In this document: piece by piece, positions 8,177-18,840 of the stretch
Position numbering within the stretch: the stretch's first letter is position 1
Layout of the letters: the number at the start of each line of letters is the position of its first letter
Assembly (NCBI GenBank): GCA_031291305.1
Contig: JARLJH010000011.1
Location: forward strand, 1-51,346
DNA from: Rhodoferax sp.
GTDB taxonomy: Bacteria > Pseudomonadota > Gammaproteobacteria > Burkholderiales > Burkholderiaceae_C
Direction of reading: 5' to 3'
DNA: 51,346 bases
Notes under the pieces: model-generated
What the model was told of the DNA's origin: nothing
Seen by the model: the letters and a program-made list of their open reading frames with translations, nothing else
The model's database searches: none
Position numbers and translations under genes: made by a program

Positions 8177-8182
8177 CGTTTT

Positions 8183-8188
8183 AGTGTA
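8183..8188 (-). promoter_or_regulatory. Extended -10 promoter element for the trp operon
   Basis: On the minus strand TGC precedes TACACT, an extended -10 arrangement six bases before the trpL ATG. The nearest good -35 (TTGACC) is 24 bases upstream, too far for a normal sigma-70 spacer, so the extended -10 would have to compensate. Inference from sequence only. Confidence 0.4.
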
Positions 8189-8285
8189 GCAAAGACCTTG
8201 TGCTGGCGCTGAGGTCAACCCAAAAGTGCGCGCCGGTGTCCATCTTCAAATTTGCGGTCGTGTAGAGGACAGTTCATGAAATAAG

Positions 8286-8316
8286 CGTCATATGATATTG
8301 AATATATTAAATGACG
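8286..8316. promoter_or_regulatory. Spaced inverted repeat before the first chemoreceptor
   Basis: CGTCAT and ATGACG form a perfect inverted repeat separated by a 19-bp AT-rich centre, ending 10 bp before the chemoreceptor ATG. It could be an operator overlapping the promoter. No regulator is assigned. Confidence 0.3.
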
Positions 8317-8326
8317 TAGGGGTGCC

Positions 8327-10108
8327 ATGAATCATCTCAAAATCTCAACCCGACTTACCCTCGGCTTTGCGAGCATCACTCTTGCTTTTCTGGTGTTGGC
8401 CGCTTTTGCAGTCTTGCGGATGAATCACGTGTCACAGGCCATTGATCAAATGGAAACCGAGTCGCGACTGCTGAGTCTCGCTGAACAGTGGCATGCGGAT
8501 GTGCGTCAGAACTCCGCGCGATCGCTGGCGGCTGCGTTTTCTCCAGGTCCAGCGATGTTTGAGTTTTTCAAGGCCGACATGGCTGCCACCAGTGCGGAAA
8601 CCACAATAACCCAAAAGAGTTTTCTTGAGATAGCCAAGGACGAAGGCTCTCTCAAGCGGGCTCAAGCGGTGGGTGAGGTGCGCAAATCCTGGTTGGCGAT
8701 GCGAGATCAAGTCAATACATTGAAAGCTGCCGGTGACGACGCAGGAGCTCAGGCGCTGGTGCGTGACAAGCTGGTACCCGCCACCACCGATTACCTGCGT
8801 GTGACACAACTGCTGGTGGACGGCGAGATCGCCAACGTGCACACAACACGGACCGGCATCGAAGCCATGCTCCGTCAGCTGTTTATGCTGGGGGGCGTTC
8901 TGCTTGCGCTGTGCATTGGCATTGCTGTGTTCGCCAGCTGGAGCATCTCGCGTGGTATTGCCAAAGGCATTGACATGGCCAGTAGCGCGGCTGAGCGTTT
9001 TGGTGAAGGCGATCTGAGCCAGGCTCTGCCACAAGAAGGCAAGGACGAAATCGCCCACCTGCTGCAAGCCCTCTCCAGGATGCAGGCCAGCCTGATTGGG
9101 GTGGTCCAGCGTGTTCGCCAAGGCTCCGAATCAGTCGCCACCGCCAGCGCCGAGATCGCCCAAGGCAACAACGACCTGTCCGCACGTACCGAGAGCCAGG
9201 CCAGCGCGCTGGAGCAAACCGCTGCCAGCATGGAGCAGCTCAGCGCCACCGTCAAACAAAACGCCGACAACGCCCGCCAGGGCAACCAGCTGGCCCTGAA
9301 TGCCTCCAACGTCGCTGTGCAGGGCGGAGAGGTGGTGGCCCAGGTGGTGGAAACCATGAAAGGCATCAACGAGGCCTCGCGCAAGATTGCCGACATCATC
9401 AGCGTGATTGACGGCATCGCTTTCCAGACCAACATCCTGGCTCTGAATGCGGCGGTGGAAGCCGCCCGTGCGGGTGAGCAAGGTCGTGGTTTTGCCGTGG
9501 TGGCCAGTGAAGTGCGCTCACTGGCCGGGCGCAGTGCTGAGGCCGCCAAGGAAATCAAGACACTCATCAACACCAGCGTCGAGCGGGTCGAACAAGGCAC
9601 CATGCTGGTGGACGAGGCGGGCAGCACCATGACCGAGGTGGTCACCGCCATCAAGCGCGTGACCGACATCATGGGCGAGATCAGTGCTGCCAGCAGTGAA
9701 CAAAGCCAAGGGGTCAGTCAGGTGGGCGAAGCGGTTACGCAAATGGACCAGGTCACGCAGCAAAACGCCGCCTTGGTGGAGGAAATGGCCGCTGCGGCCA
9801 GCAGTCTCAAGTCACAGGCACAAGAGCTGGTGCAGACAGTGGCTGTTTTCAAGCTTGGGGCCAACGACCACAGCGGCGTCGGCCCCTTGCCGACTGCCGC
9901 TGTGCGTGCCCACCCGCCCAAGCCGGTGGCTTTCAAGGGCGTGGATCGCCGGGCAGTGGGTGTTCCCAAAGGGGCTGCAGCACGCAGTGCTTCACCGGCC
10001 TCTGCAACCCAGGCCAAGGCAGTTCCCGCGCCTTTGGCTGCGCCAGTTGCGAAATTGCCAGCCGTGCAAGCCAGTGGAACTTCCGATTCTGATTGGGAAA
10101 CGTTCTGA
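8327..10108 (+). CDS. Methyl-accepting chemotaxis protein
   Basis: A transmembrane chemoreceptor of 593 residues. Membrane segments lie at about residues 10-30 and 187-207, flanking a periplasmic four-helix-bundle-type sensor domain. These are followed by a HAMP domain and a long signalling coiled coil with the conserved hairpin tip around [22 protein letters not shown]. The C-terminus has a flexible Ala/Pro-rich tail ending DWETF, the docking pentapeptide for CheR/CheB adaptation enzymes. It is followed in the same orientation by a second receptor sharing nearly identical signalling and tail sequences. The ligand cannot be predicted. No che or flagellar genes are in the window. Confidence 0.95.
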   Translation: MNHLKISTRLTLGFASITLAFLVLAAFAVLRMNHVSQAIDQMETESRLLSLAEQWHADVRQNSARSLAAAFSPGPAMFEFFKADMAATSAETTITQKSFLEIAKDEGSLKRAQAVGEVRKSWLAMRDQVNTLKAAGDDAGAQALVRDKLVPATTDYLRVTQLLVDGEIANVHTTRTGIEAMLRQLFMLGGVLLALCIGIAVFASWSISRGIAKGIDMASSAAERFGEGDLSQALPQEGKDEIAHLLQALSRMQASLIGVVQRVRQGSESVATASAEIAQGNNDLSARTESQASALEQTAASMEQLSATVKQNADNARQGNQLALNASNVAVQGGEVVAQVVETMKGINEASRKIADIISVIDGIAFQTNILALNAAVEAARAGEQGRGFAVVASEVRSLAGRSAEAAKEIKTLINTSVERVEQGTMLVDEAGSTMTEVVTAIKRVTDIMGEISAASSEQSQGVSQVGEAVTQMDQVTQQNAALVEEMAAAASSLKSQAQELVQTVAVFKLGANDHSGVGPLPTAAVRAHPPKPVAFKGVDRRAVGVPKGAAARSASPASATQAKAVPAPLAAPVAKLPAVQASGTSDSDWETF

Positions 10109-10218
10109 CGCGGATATGTGTAAAAGTGCCGACATCGCGGCGCTTTCCCCACGTAAACCCGCTGTGGGTGTGAGGTGTCGAGGCGTAAACTCTCCTACTA
10201 TACACGTTGGAGAAGCAT

Positions 10219-11976
10219 ATGAAGTTCAGCTCCCGCATTACTGCGTTCGGGGTCATCCCGGCGGTCATTTTTATTGTGGCGCTGATCAGCAGCATTGGTG
10301 CCTTGATCAATGAGCAGCGCGAATTTGACCGCTATACCCACACGGAGCAGGCCGTCGACCAGGCGCTCTCCGACATGTACGCGCAGGGCTTGCAAATGGG
10401 CCAGGCGATGCGCAACATCCTGCTTGACCCGACAAATCCCAAAGCCTTCGACAACCTGAAAGCCGCACAGAAAGATTACGACACTGCCTTTGCGCAGGCG
10501 CAGCAAAACGCTCAGGGCAGCGAATTAGCCGCCGATTTGGCCAAATTGCCCGCGCTGCGCGCCACCCAGCTCCAAGCGCAAGAAAAAGTTCTGGCCCTTG
10601 TGGCAGCGCAGGGTGATGCCCGGGAAATCCTCAACAAGGAAGAAACGCCTGCCTGGCGCGCGCTCAAGGCAGAGTTGCTCAAGCAGGGCAAGGCGGCAAC
10701 GCAAGCCTCGCAGGCAACCTATGTCAGGGTCAGCAGCGCCATCAGCACGGCGGTGACGGTCTCTATCGTGCTGGCGGTATTGGCGGCTCTGGTGAGCTTT
10801 GTGCTGAGCCTGCGCATGGCGGGCACCCTGCGCAAGGAGCTCGGTGGTGACCCGGCCGATGCACGTTTGGCGCTGCAGGCGATCGCACGCGGTGACCTGG
10901 ACACGGCTATCGATAACCAGGGCAGCGCCGACAGTCTGATGGCCGTGATGATCCAGATGGACAACGCGCTCAAAAAGCTGGTGACAGATGTTCGCGATTC
11001 GGCCGATGGCATTGCCACCGCCAGCGCCGAGATAGCCCAGGGCAATCAGGACTTGAGCAGCCGCACCGAAAGCCAGGCTGCGGCGCTGGAGCAAACCTCC
11101 GCCAGCATGCAGCAGCTCAGCGACACCGTCAAGCAAAACGCCGGTAATGCCGCCCAAGCCAACCAGCTCGCGATGAACGCATCCAGCGTTGCCGTGCAAG
11201 GTGGTGAGGTGGTTTCTCAGGTGGTTGAAACCATGAAAGGTATCAACGAAGCCTCGCGCAAGATTGCCGACATCATCAGCGTGATTGACGGCATTGCTTT
11301 CCAGACCAACATCCTGGCCCTCAATGCTGCCGTGGAAGCCGCCCGTGCTGGCGAACAGGGTCGAGGCTTTGCCGTGGTGGCCAGTGAAGTGCGTTCACTG
11401 GCCGGGCGTAGCGCCGAGGCTGCCAAGGAAATCAAAACCCTGATCAACACCAGCGTCGATCGGGTCGAACAGGGCACCATGTTGGTGGATGAGGCGGGTG
11501 TCACCATGAACGAGGTGGTCACCGCCATCAGGCGCGTCACCGACATCGTTGGCGAGATCAGCGCCGCCAGCAGCGAACAAAGCCAGGGCGTCAGCCAGGT
11601 GGGCGATGCGGTGGCGCAGATGGACGACGTAACCCAGCAGAACGCCGCACTGGTTGAAGAAATGGCCGCTGCCGCGACCAGCCTGAAGAACCAGGCGGGA
11701 GAGCTGGTGCAAACCGTGGCCGTGTTCAAACTAGGCGATGCCAGTGCATCCGGTCTGACGCATGCGACCAAGCTGCCTACGGCTGCCGTGCGCGCCCATC
11801 CACCCAAAGCCACACCATTCAAAGGCGTGGATCGCCGTGCTGCGGGTGTTCCCAAGGGGGCTGCTGCGCGCTCGCGTGCCAAACCGGCCAGCCAGGCGGC
11901 AGCTCCGTTGCCAGCACCGGCCGCCAAATCGGCGGGTGCCACGGGTACGTCCGACTCTGACTGGGAATCCTTTTAG
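10219..11976 (+). CDS. Methyl-accepting chemotaxis protein, tandem paralogue
   Basis: A 585-residue receptor. The membrane helix at about 10-30 precedes a helical periplasmic sensor that differs from its neighbour and contains [16 protein letters not shown]; a second membrane helix is near 175-200, then HAMP and signalling domains. The signalling region around [22 protein letters not shown] is almost identical to the upstream receptor at both protein and DNA level. The tail ends DWESF, a CheR/CheB docking pentapeptide. The ATG at 10219 is preferred (GGAG upstream at 10209-10212) to a TTG at 10207. The pair probably arose by duplication with replacement or divergence of the sensor domain. Confidence 0.95.
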   Translation: MKFSSRITAFGVIPAVIFIVALISSIGALINEQREFDRYTHTEQAVDQALSDMYAQGLQMGQAMRNILLDPTNPKAFDNLKAAQKDYDTAFAQAQQNAQGSELAADLAKLPALRATQLQAQEKVLALVAAQGDAREILNKEETPAWRALKAELLKQGKAATQASQATYVRVSSAISTAVTVSIVLAVLAALVSFVLSLRMAGTLRKELGGDPADARLALQAIARGDLDTAIDNQGSADSLMAVMIQMDNALKKLVTDVRDSADGIATASAEIAQGNQDLSSRTESQAAALEQTSASMQQLSDTVKQNAGNAAQANQLAMNASSVAVQGGEVVSQVVETMKGINEASRKIADIISVIDGIAFQTNILALNAAVEAARAGEQGRGFAVVASEVRSLAGRSAEAAKEIKTLINTSVDRVEQGTMLVDEAGVTMNEVVTAIRRVTDIVGEISAASSEQSQGVSQVGDAVAQMDDVTQQNAALVEEMAAAATSLKNQAGELVQTVAVFKLGDASASGLTHATKLPTAAVRAHPPKATPFKGVDRRAAGVPKGAAARSRAKPASQAAAPLPAPAAKSAGATGTSDSDWESF

Positions 11977-11989
11977 GCCCCGTTGTGGG

Positions 11990-12062
11990 TTGTCTATTTT
12001 GCTACATTATTGCTAGCTATAAACTCTTTGTATAAAAGGGCTTCAGGTCTATTTTTCTTGAA
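11990..12062. repeat. Interspersed repeat copy after the second chemoreceptor
   Basis: Minus strand: AAAAATAGACCTGAAGCCC, a TTTTATACAAAGAG centre, then TTTATAGCTAGCAATAATG and GTAGC. It lies between the convergent chemoreceptor and recQ genes. Confidence 0.7.
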
Positions 12063-12128
12063 GTTTCTGGGTTGATTGTCATCGTGCCAGCCCGCATTTG
12101 GCCAGTGCACTGCTGGGTTGAAGCGCTG

Positions 12129-13976
12129 TCAGCCTTCGCCCATCACGGTCAGCACAGCTTCCCCGTAGGCTTCCAGCTTGCGCACGCCCAGGCCGCTGAT
12201 GCCTTGCAGGTCCGACAGCGATTGCGGCGCGGTCTGCGCAATGGCCATCAAGGTGGCATCGTGAAAGATCACGTAGGCGGGCAGGTTGTGCTCTTTGGCC
12301 ACGTTGGCGCGCCAGGCTTTCAGGGCCGCAAAGCGCAGTTGCTGCTCGGCGTCGAGTGTCGCCACCGCTTTGGGGGCCGATGTGCGGCTGGTGCTTCGCT
12401 GGGTTTTTCGTGCCGATGGTTTGGGCTGAGCGATGCGCAGACGTATTGGCACCTCGCCCTTGAGCACGGAGCGTGACACCTCGGTGAGCGCCAGCGTATT
12501 GAACGCCTGCGCATCAACGGCCACGGCGCCAATGGCCAGCAATTGGCGCAGAACGCCACGCCACTCCGTCTCACTCAAATCGGCACCAATGCCGAACGTG
12601 CTCAGCGCCTCATGCCCGCGCTGCGTCACTTTTTCGGTGGTCTTGCCGCGCAGGATGTCCACAATGTGCCCGGCGCCGAAGCCAAAACCGCTCATCTGCT
12701 GCACGCGGTAAACCGTGGACAACAGCTTGCGCGCGGCGTCGGTCGCATCCCAGACATCAGGTGCCTGCAAGCAGTTGTCGCAGTTGCCGCAAGGCGCACT
12801 GGCTTCGTCAAAGTAGCGCAGCAGGCGCACGCGGCGGCAGTCAGTGGCCTCGGCTAAGCCCAGCAATGCGTCGAGTTTGCCGCGCAAGCCTTGTTTGAAA
12901 GCTTCCTCGGCCGGGCTTTCGTCGATCATGCGGCGCTGGTTCACCACATCTTGCAGGCCGTAGCACATCCAGGCATCGGCAGGCTCGCCATCGCGCCCGG
13001 CGCGGCCGGTTTCCTGGTAGTAGCCTTCGATATTTTTGGGCATATCCAGGTGCGCCACAAAACGCACGTCGGGCTTGTCGATGCCCATGCCGAAAGCGAT
13101 GGTCGCCACTATCACGATGTCTTCCGTGCGCAAAAATCGGTCCTGGTTGGCCTGGCGCACCTTGGCGTCAAGCCCCGCGTGGTAGGGCAGGGCGGCAATG
13201 CCGTGGTCGCAGAGCAGGTCGGCGGTGTCTTCCACCTTCTTGCGCGACTGGCAATACACCACACCCGCGTCACCCATGTGTTCGTCACGGATGAAGCGCA
13301 GCAGCTGCTGGCTGGCATCGCGTTTTTCGACGATGGTGTAGCGGATGTTGGGGCGGTCAAAACTGCTGATAAAGAGGCGCGCATCCTGTAGCTGCAGGCG
13401 TTCGATGATGTCGGCGCGGGTCAGCGCGTCGGCGGTGGCGGTCAGGGCGATGCGCGGCACGCTGGCATAACGCTCGTGCAGCACCGTCAGCGCGCGGTAT
13501 TCGGGCCGGAAGTCGTGGCCCCACTGGCTCACGCAATGCGCCTCGTCAATGGCAAACAGGCTCAACAGCCCGCGTTCTTGCAACGAATCGAGCTGTGCCA
13601 GAAAGCGCGGTGTGGTCACGCGCTCGGGGGCGGCGTAAAGCAGCGTGATGTCGCCTTGCAGCAGTCGGCGTTCCACCTGTGTGGCTTCCTGCATCGACAG
13701 CGTGGAGTTCAAAAACTCGGCCTTGACACCAGCCTCATGCAGCGCACCGACCTGGTCGTGCATCAACGCAATCAGCGGAGAAATCACCACCGTGATGCCC
13801 CGGCCTGTCTGCTGGCGGGTGATGGCCGGGATCTGGTAACACAGACTTTTGCCGCCGCCCGTGGGCATCAGCACCAGTGCATCACCTCCAGCGGTCACGT
13901 GTTCGATGATGGCTTGCTGCGGCCCACGAAACGCTTGGTAGCCAAATACTTCTTGGAGAATGGATTCGATGGACAA
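12129..13976 (-). CDS. recQ: ATP-dependent DNA helicase RecQ
   Basis: A 3'-5' helicase of recombination repair. The 615-residue protein has Walker A PTGGGKS (38-44), a DEAH box in [20 protein letters not shown] (about 142-161), the helicase C-domain motif [10 protein letters not shown], the RQC zinc-binding cysteines ([12 protein letters not shown], then CGNCDNC), a winged-helix region and a C-terminal HRDC domain (about 540-612). Length and motif order are normal for the E. coli type. A Lys/Arg/Ser/Thr-rich linker precedes HRDC. It stands alone between repeat copies on both sides. Confidence 0.97.
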   Translation of the reverse strand: MSIESILQEVFGYQAFRGPQQAIIEHVTAGGDALVLMPTGGGKSLCYQIPAITRQQTGRGITVVISPLIALMHDQVGALHEAGVKAEFLNSTLSMQEATQVERRLLQGDITLLYAAPERVTTPRFLAQLDSLQERGLLSLFAIDEAHCVSQWGHDFRPEYRALTVLHERYASVPRIALTATADALTRADIIERLQLQDARLFISSFDRPNIRYTIVEKRDASQQLLRFIRDEHMGDAGVVYCQSRKKVEDTADLLCDHGIAALPYHAGLDAKVRQANQDRFLRTEDIVIVATIAFGMGIDKPDVRFVAHLDMPKNIEGYYQETGRAGRDGEPADAWMCYGLQDVVNQRRMIDESPAEEAFKQGLRGKLDALLGLAEATDCRRVRLLRYFDEASAPCGNCDNCLQAPDVWDATDAARKLLSTVYRVQQMSGFGFGAGHIVDILRGKTTEKVTQRGHEALSTFGIGADLSETEWRGVLRQLLAIGAVAVDAQAFNTLALTEVSRSVLKGEVPIRLRIAQPKPSARKTQRSTSRTSAPKAVATLDAEQQLRFAALKAWRANVAKEHNLPAYVIFHDATLMAIAQTAPQSLSDLQGISGLGVRKLEAYGEAVLTVMGEG

Positions 13977-14048
13977 ATTAATTAACTACATGTTTTATAG
14001 CTGATAGTCCTTATTTCATAAGGGCTAGAAGCACAAAAAGCTTAAATT
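13977..14048. repeat. Interspersed repeat copy upstream of recQ
   Basis: Minus strand: TGCTTCTAGCCCTTATG, AAATAAGGACTATCAGC, TATAAAACATGTAG. The central inverted repeat CCCTTAT/ATAAGG is the clearest of all copies. It fills most of the 105-bp gap between the GGDEF/EAL gene and recQ and therefore overlaps the recQ 5' region. Confidence 0.75.
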
Positions 14049-14081
14049 TGCAGGGGGTGAACGGTTCGGTTCTTTGGGTGC

Positions 14082-17000
14082 CTATTGTCCCACCGTTGGC
14101 TTGCCGACCGGCGGCGTCGTCACCGGCGCACGAAATTGCTTGACCCAGGCCTGGAACTCATCGGCGGGCATTGGTCTGGCCAGGAAATAACCCTGAGCGA
14201 TGTCGCAGCCAAACGCGGCCAGTTGGTCCCAATGTGCCTGCGTTTCCACACCCTCTGCCACCACCAGGCGGCCAAGATCATGTGCCAGGTCGATGGTGGA
14301 GCGCACGATCAGCGCCGACTCTTTGCTGGTTGACATGTCGTTCACAAACGACTGGTCGATCTTGATGTACGCCACGGGCAAACGCTGCAAATAGCCGAGC
14401 GAGGAATAGCCGGTTCCAAAATCATCGATATAGAGCGGAATGCCTGCGTCACGCAGACCGAGCAGGACACGCAGCGACAGTTCGGCGTCGTCCATGACTG
14501 TACTTTCGGTGATTTCCAGTTCAAACAGGCCCGCCGACACGCCCCATTTGGCCTGTAGCTGGCGAACCTTCTCCAGCAGGTGCTCATCGCGCAGGTTGCG
14601 TGCGGAAAGATTGACGGCAATCGGTAACGCGCAACCCGCGCGTTCCCAGAGATGGTTCAGCTGCAGGCCGGTTTCAATCACCCATTCGGTGAGCGGTTTG
14701 ATCAGGCCGGTGTGTTCGGCCAGGCCGATGAACTCGCCGGGCATGATCAACCCGCGCTCGGGGTGCCGCCAGCGAACCAGTCCTTCAGCGCCGCAGACAC
14801 GGCCGGTCGCCATGTCTACCTTCGGTTGCAGGTAAAGCGCCAGATCTCCCGCATCAATGGCGCGCCGGAGTTCTCCGGCCATGTTCAGGCGTAGAGACTG
14901 GCCCTGATTGCGCATGGGGTCAAAGATCACATAGTCACGGCCCATTTTTCTGGCCTGATGAATGGCTATATCGACATGGCGATACAGATCATGGGGTGTC
15001 GAGCCATGCGCCGGGAACACGGTGATACCGGCCTTTGCGGTTACTTCCAGCGCAATATCGGCCAACTGGAAGGGTTGCGTCAATTGTTGGTTGATTCGTT
15101 GCACGAAGGCAATGGCTGCATCTGTGCCACTATCGGGCAGCAGTACCGCAAATTCATTGCCGCGCAAACGTGCCACCGTGGCAGATGGGGGCACAGCGCC
15201 GCTCAGTCTGGCAGCATACTCACGCAGCATCTGGTCACCTTGGCCAAAACCAAGGGTGTCATTGATGTCACTCAGCTGTTCGACGTTGGTTTGAATCACT
15301 GCGAACGGTTGGTTCATTTGCTGGCCGGTCTCGACGGCCTCGGCCAGAAATTCGGTGAAGCGCATCTCGTTTGGCAACCCCGTCAATGTGTCGTACCGCG
15401 ACAGGCGATAGATGGATTCCTGGGCTGTTTGCTGCTCGGCACGCGCACGCAAGGTGGTAATGCCAAAGGCCAGGTCATCCGCAGACTCGGTCAGCAGTTC
15501 GATTTCGTCCGGCGCAAAGGTGTTTCTTTCATGGTGATAAATGGTGAGTGCACCGATGATTTCGTGGCCCACCCGAAGCGGACAGGCGATCGCAGACAGG
15601 TTGCTGGTCAAAAAAGACCGCCATGGGGCATAGTTTGGGTCGGCCAACATGTCACTCACCACGCTGGTCCGTCCTGTGCGCACGGCTACGGCGGCCGCAC
15701 CACGGCCATGCTCGTTGTCTGCCCAACTGACGGTCAAGCTGCGCAATGCGGTCAGACCTTCGGCATATCCGCACTCTGCCATGGCCAGCAGGGAGCAGGC
15801 TGCGTCGTCCTTGCGGTACCACACCACCGCCATGCCATACCCTCCTGCACCCACAATGGCCTGGCACATGCTCTCAAGCAGTTCAAGTTCATTGTTGGCA
15901 CGAAGCATGGTGCGGTTGCCCGCACTCAGGGTTCTGAGCGCGCGGCTGACGTGTTCCAGCTCGCGCAGGCGGACCTCCAATTCAACATTGAGTGTTGTTA
16001 TTTTTTCTTCGGCGTGCTTGCGCTCGGTGATGTCGGAGCCCAGCACGTAATAGCCGACGACACGACCCTGGTCGTCGCGCTTGGGCAAGTAATTGATGAC
16101 CTGCCAGACACCGTCGAAAGGTTGCCAGTCGTAGTGTTGTGCCTCGCCCTGTAAGACCTGGGCAATCAGCGGGGAGGCCACCGCATAACGCTCGGCCCCC
16201 AAAATCTCGCGCACCGTACAACCCGAGATGTCGCTACGTTCGGGGGCAAAACGTTCCTGATACTGCTGGTTGACATAGACATAGCGCTGTTCGGCATTGA
16301 CGTAAGCAATCAATGCCGGGACATTGCTGATCACACTGCGCAAATGACCTTCGCTCTCTTGCAATTGCAGTGTTCGCTCGTGGACACGTTGCTCCAGAAG
16401 TTCGTTGTGCTCACGAATCGTTTGGCGGGCTTGGCGTTCGGTGCTCACATCGCGGAAAACCAGAACCACGCCCGTCATTTGCCCTGTGGTATCTCGTATG
16501 GGCGCCGCACTGTCAGAAATGGGGCGCTCGCTGCCGTTGCGTGCGATCAGCACGGTGTGATTGGCTAGTTCCTGAATGCTGCCTGTTGCCAGTGCCGCCA
16601 CAACGGGGACCTCGGCGGGTGCCCGTGTCTGCTCATGAACAATACGGAACACCTCATCAACAGGGCGCCCCGCGGCCTCGGGCATGGACCATCCGGTCAG
16701 TGTCTCGGCCACCGGATTCATTCGGGTGATACGCCCCTGGGTGTCTGTTGCCAGCACCCCGTCACCAATTGAATACAGTGTGGTGGACAGGCCCTCTTCG
16801 CTATCAGCCAGTGCGCGTCGGCTGAGCTCTGTTGCCCTGAATTGCCTTCGAATCAATCCATAGGTGGCGGCCAGTAACATCAGCAGCAGTACCGCCACCA
16901 GCGCACCCGAGACCACCATGGCTTGACGCGCACGCATTTGCTCGGCCCCACGCGTTGCCAGCAGCCTGCGCTCAACTTGTTCCATGTCTTGCAGCAGCTG

Positions 17001-17519
17001 GTAGGTGCGTTCGCGAGTTTCCCTTAGCGGGGCTGTTGCCACATAGGCATTTGCGGCGTCCATGCCGTGCGTCTTGCGCAACTGTTCGACGTTTTTGGAG
17101 ATCATGATGCGCTGATCAATCACCTCTCTCAAACGCTTGATGCGTTCTTGTTGCTGAGGGTTGTCGAGCGTGAGTTGCCTGACCTGACCCAGTGCGGTTT
17201 CCCGTGCCAGCAGTGCTGCATCGCGTTCATCAAGGAGGGCTGCATTACCCGAAATTCTGAAGCTCTGGGTGTCAAATTCGATCTGAAGCGTGTCGCCCTT
17301 GATGCTTGCCAGGCCGTCGAGAACGCGGTGGGTGTGCGCCACCCGGTCTGCAGCTTCTGACGCGTCATTGGCGACTTTCCAGGTGGTTGTGGCAAGGCCA
17401 ATCACCACCAGAACCGCAGTGGCAAACGCGACCAGCACTTTGGTTTCAAATCCGTGGGTTGATTTCACGTTGGGCTTGGTATCAGGTCTCATGTATTTTG
17501 TTTTTAGGCATTCTGTCAC
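14082..17519 (-). CDS. Membrane-bound CHASE3-PAS-PAS-GAF-GGDEF-EAL cyclic-di-GMP protein
   Basis: A 1145-residue sensor. The first membrane helix is at about 28-48, a CHASE3-like periplasmic helical domain follows to about 200, and the second helix is at about 202-224. Next come two PAS domains (about 240-365 and 390-500), a GAF domain (about 545-700), a GGDEF domain and an EAL domain. The GGDEF site reads RGNEF, with two key positions changed, so diguanylate cyclase activity is probably lost. The EAL domain reads EGLVRW (ExLxR retained) and has DDFGTGYSSL, so c-di-GMP phosphodiesterase activity looks intact. The start is uncertain: GTG at 17519 has GGAG upstream, while an ATG at 17492 lacks one. 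Confidence 0.92.
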   Translation of the reverse strand: MTECLKTKYMRPDTKPNVKSTHGFETKVLVAFATAVLVVIGLATTTWKVANDASEAADRVAHTHRVLDGLASIKGDTLQIEFDTQSFRISGNAALLDERDAALLARETALGQVRQLTLDNPQQQERIKRLREVIDQRIMISKNVEQLRKTHGMDAANAYVATAPLRETRERTYQLLQDMEQVERRLLATRGAEQMRARQAMVVSGALVAVLLLMLLAATYGLIRRQFRATELSRRALADSEEGLSTTLYSIGDGVLATDTQGRITRMNPVAETLTGWSMPEAAGRPVDEVFRIVHEQTRAPAEVPVVAALATGSIQELANHTVLIARNGSERPISDSAAPIRDTTGQMTGVVLVFRDVSTERQARQTIREHNELLEQRVHERTLQLQESEGHLRSVISNVPALIAYVNAEQRYVYVNQQYQERFAPERSDISGCTVREILGAERYAVASPLIAQVLQGEAQHYDWQPFDGVWQVINYLPKRDDQGRVVGYYVLGSDITERKHAEEKITTLNVELEVRLRELEHVSRALRTLSAGNRTMLRANNELELLESMCQAIVGAGGYGMAVVWYRKDDAACSLLAMAECGYAEGLTALRSLTVSWADNEHGRGAAAVAVRTGRTSVVSDMLADPNYAPWRSFLTSNLSAIACPLRVGHEIIGALTIYHHERNTFAPDEIELLTESADDLAFGITTLRARAEQQTAQESIYRLSRYDTLTGLPNEMRFTEFLAEAVETGQQMNQPFAVIQTNVEQLSDINDTLGFGQGDQMLREYAARLSGAVPPSATVARLRGNEFAVLLPDSGTDAAIAFVQRINQQLTQPFQLADIALEVTAKAGITVFPAHGSTPHDLYRHVDIAIHQARKMGRDYVIFDPMRNQGQSLRLNMAGELRRAIDAGDLALYLQPKVDMATGRVCGAEGLVRWRHPERGLIMPGEFIGLAEHTGLIKPLTEWVIETGLQLNHLWERAGCALPIAVNLSARNLRDEHLLEKVRQLQAKWGVSAGLFELEITESTVMDDAELSLRVLLGLRDAGIPLYIDDFGTGYSSLGYLQRLPVAYIKIDQSFVNDMSTSKESALIVRSTIDLAHDLGRLVVAEGVETQAHWDQLAAFGCDIAQGYFLARPMPADEFQAWVKQFRAPVTTPPVGKPTVGQ

Positions 17520-17743
17520 CTGTTGCGACTCCTGCTGAGATTAACCCTGCCAAGAGTATTGGCATGCCTCGAATACGAAGATACGCGGAGTCTGTGCTTG
17601 TGATCCTGACGCCAGCTCGGATTCGAAACCACCTTTCCCTTCTTTCAGAAGGTGTCAAAGGTAGTCGGTACACCACGCGACCCTCGGCTGACGGGGCAAA
17701 TTCCCTCTATGAGCCAGTCGGTAGCTTTCTACAATGACGCACC
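17520..17743. other. Intergenic region before the MetH half
   Basis: 224 bp between divergent genes. It contains nested inverted repeats, ACCTTT/AAAGGT outside and CCTTCT-TTC-AGAAGG (17638-17652) inside, which could fold in the leader of the MetH transcript. I do not see a cobalamin, SAM or SAH riboswitch consensus. No ORF is supported. Confidence 0.4.
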
Positions 17744-18790
17744 ATGATCACACACCCCTACACTCGCGCCCAAGCGCTGCCCGGTCTTCTTGAAAAACGC
17801 ATCCTGGTGCTTGATGGCGCCATGGGCACCATGATCCAGCGTTTCAAGCTGGATGAATCGCAGTACCGGGGTGAGCGCTTCAAGGATTTTCATAAGGACA
17901 TCAAAGGCAACAACGAGTTGTTGAGCCTGACGCGCCCGGACGTGATCACCGACATTCACGAGCGGTACCTGGCCGCCGGTGCTGACATGATCGAGACCAA
18001 CACCTTCGGCGCCACCCGTGTGGCCCAGGCCGACTACGACATGGCGGATCTGGCGTTTGAGATGAACCTGGCCTCGGCCAAACTGGCGCGTGCCGCCTGC
18101 GACAAGTTCTCGACGCCGGACAAGCCCCGTTTTGTGCTCGGTGCGCTCGGCCCCACGCCCAAAACGGCCAGCATCAGTCCTGATGTGAATGACCCCGGCG
18201 CGCGTAATGTGACCTTTGAGGAGCTGCGCGCCTCGTATTACGAACAGGTGGACGCATTGGTGCAGGGCGGTGCTGATGTGCTACTGGTGGAGACCATTTT
18301 TGACACCCTGAACGCCAAGGCCGCGCTGTTTGCCATTGACGAATTCTTTGAAGCCAGTGGGGAGCGCCTGCCCATCATCATCAGCGGCACCGTCACCGAC
18401 GCCTCCGGGCGTATCCTGAGCGGCCAGACCGTCACGGCTTTTTGGTACAGCGTGCGCCATGCGCAGCCGCTGGCCATCGGCTTGAACTGCGCGCTGGGTG
18501 CGGCACTGATGCGCCCCTACATTCAGGAACTCAACCGCGCCGCGCCCGACACCTTTATCAGCTGCTACCCCAATGCCGGTCTGCCCAACCCGATGAGTGA
18601 TACCGGCTTTGATGAAACCCCCGATGTCACCAGCCGCCTGGTGGGTGAGTTTGCGGCGGAAGGCCTGGTCAATATCGTGGGCGGCTGCTGTGGCACCACG
18701 CCTGACCACATTGGCGCGATCCATGCCAAGGTGGCACCGCTGGCCGGGCGCACGCTGCAAAAAAACGTCTTCTACAAAGAAGCTGCCTAA
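17744..18790 (+). CDS. metH: Homocysteine S-methyltransferase half of split cobalamin-dependent methionine synthase
   Basis: Binds and activates homocysteine for methyl transfer. The 348-residue protein corresponds to the N-terminal barrel of MetH. It has [10 protein letters not shown] near residue 24, [13 protein letters not shown] near 86 and the zinc ligands Cys249 (GLNCALG) and Cys315/Cys316 ([10 protein letters not shown]). Folate, B12-binding and reactivation domains are absent. A split MetH is known in several Burkholderiales, where the second gene normally follows directly; here the next gene is a GatC-like permease, so the partner must lie elsewhere or be missing. An alternative reading is a stand-alone methyltransferase using another donor. 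Confidence 0.88.
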   Translation: MITHPYTRAQALPGLLEKRILVLDGAMGTMIQRFKLDESQYRGERFKDFHKDIKGNNELLSLTRPDVITDIHERYLAAGADMIETNTFGATRVAQADYDMADLAFEMNLASAKLARAACDKFSTPDKPRFVLGALGPTPKTASISPDVNDPGARNVTFEELRASYYEQVDALVQGGADVLLVETIFDTLNAKAALFAIDEFFEASGERLPIIISGTVTDASGRILSGQTVTAFWYSVRHAQPLAIGLNCALGAALMRPYIQELNRAAPDTFISCYPNAGLPNPMSDTGFDETPDVTSRLVGEFAAEGLVNIVGGCCGTTPDHIGAIHAKVAPLAGRTLQKNVFYKEAA

Positions 18791-18840
18791 CGGCTATCTT
18801 GGGGCTGACAGTCCGTCACGCCCCTTTACAAATCCACACC

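Noticed and set aside
14958-16154. 398-residue open frame antisense to the GGDEF/EAL gene
   Set aside because: Shadow frame; the opposite strand has clear conserved domains through the whole interval.
17611-17660. tRNA-like traces (TTCGAA with nearby CCTTCT/AGAAGG hairpin) before metH
   Set aside because: T-loop flanks do not pair, no D-arm or acceptor stem can be built on either strand; more likely a chance motif or leader hairpin.
17520-17743. Cobalamin or SAH riboswitch upstream of the metH half
   Set aside because: No B12-box or SAH consensus could be found by eye; only nested short hairpins are visible.
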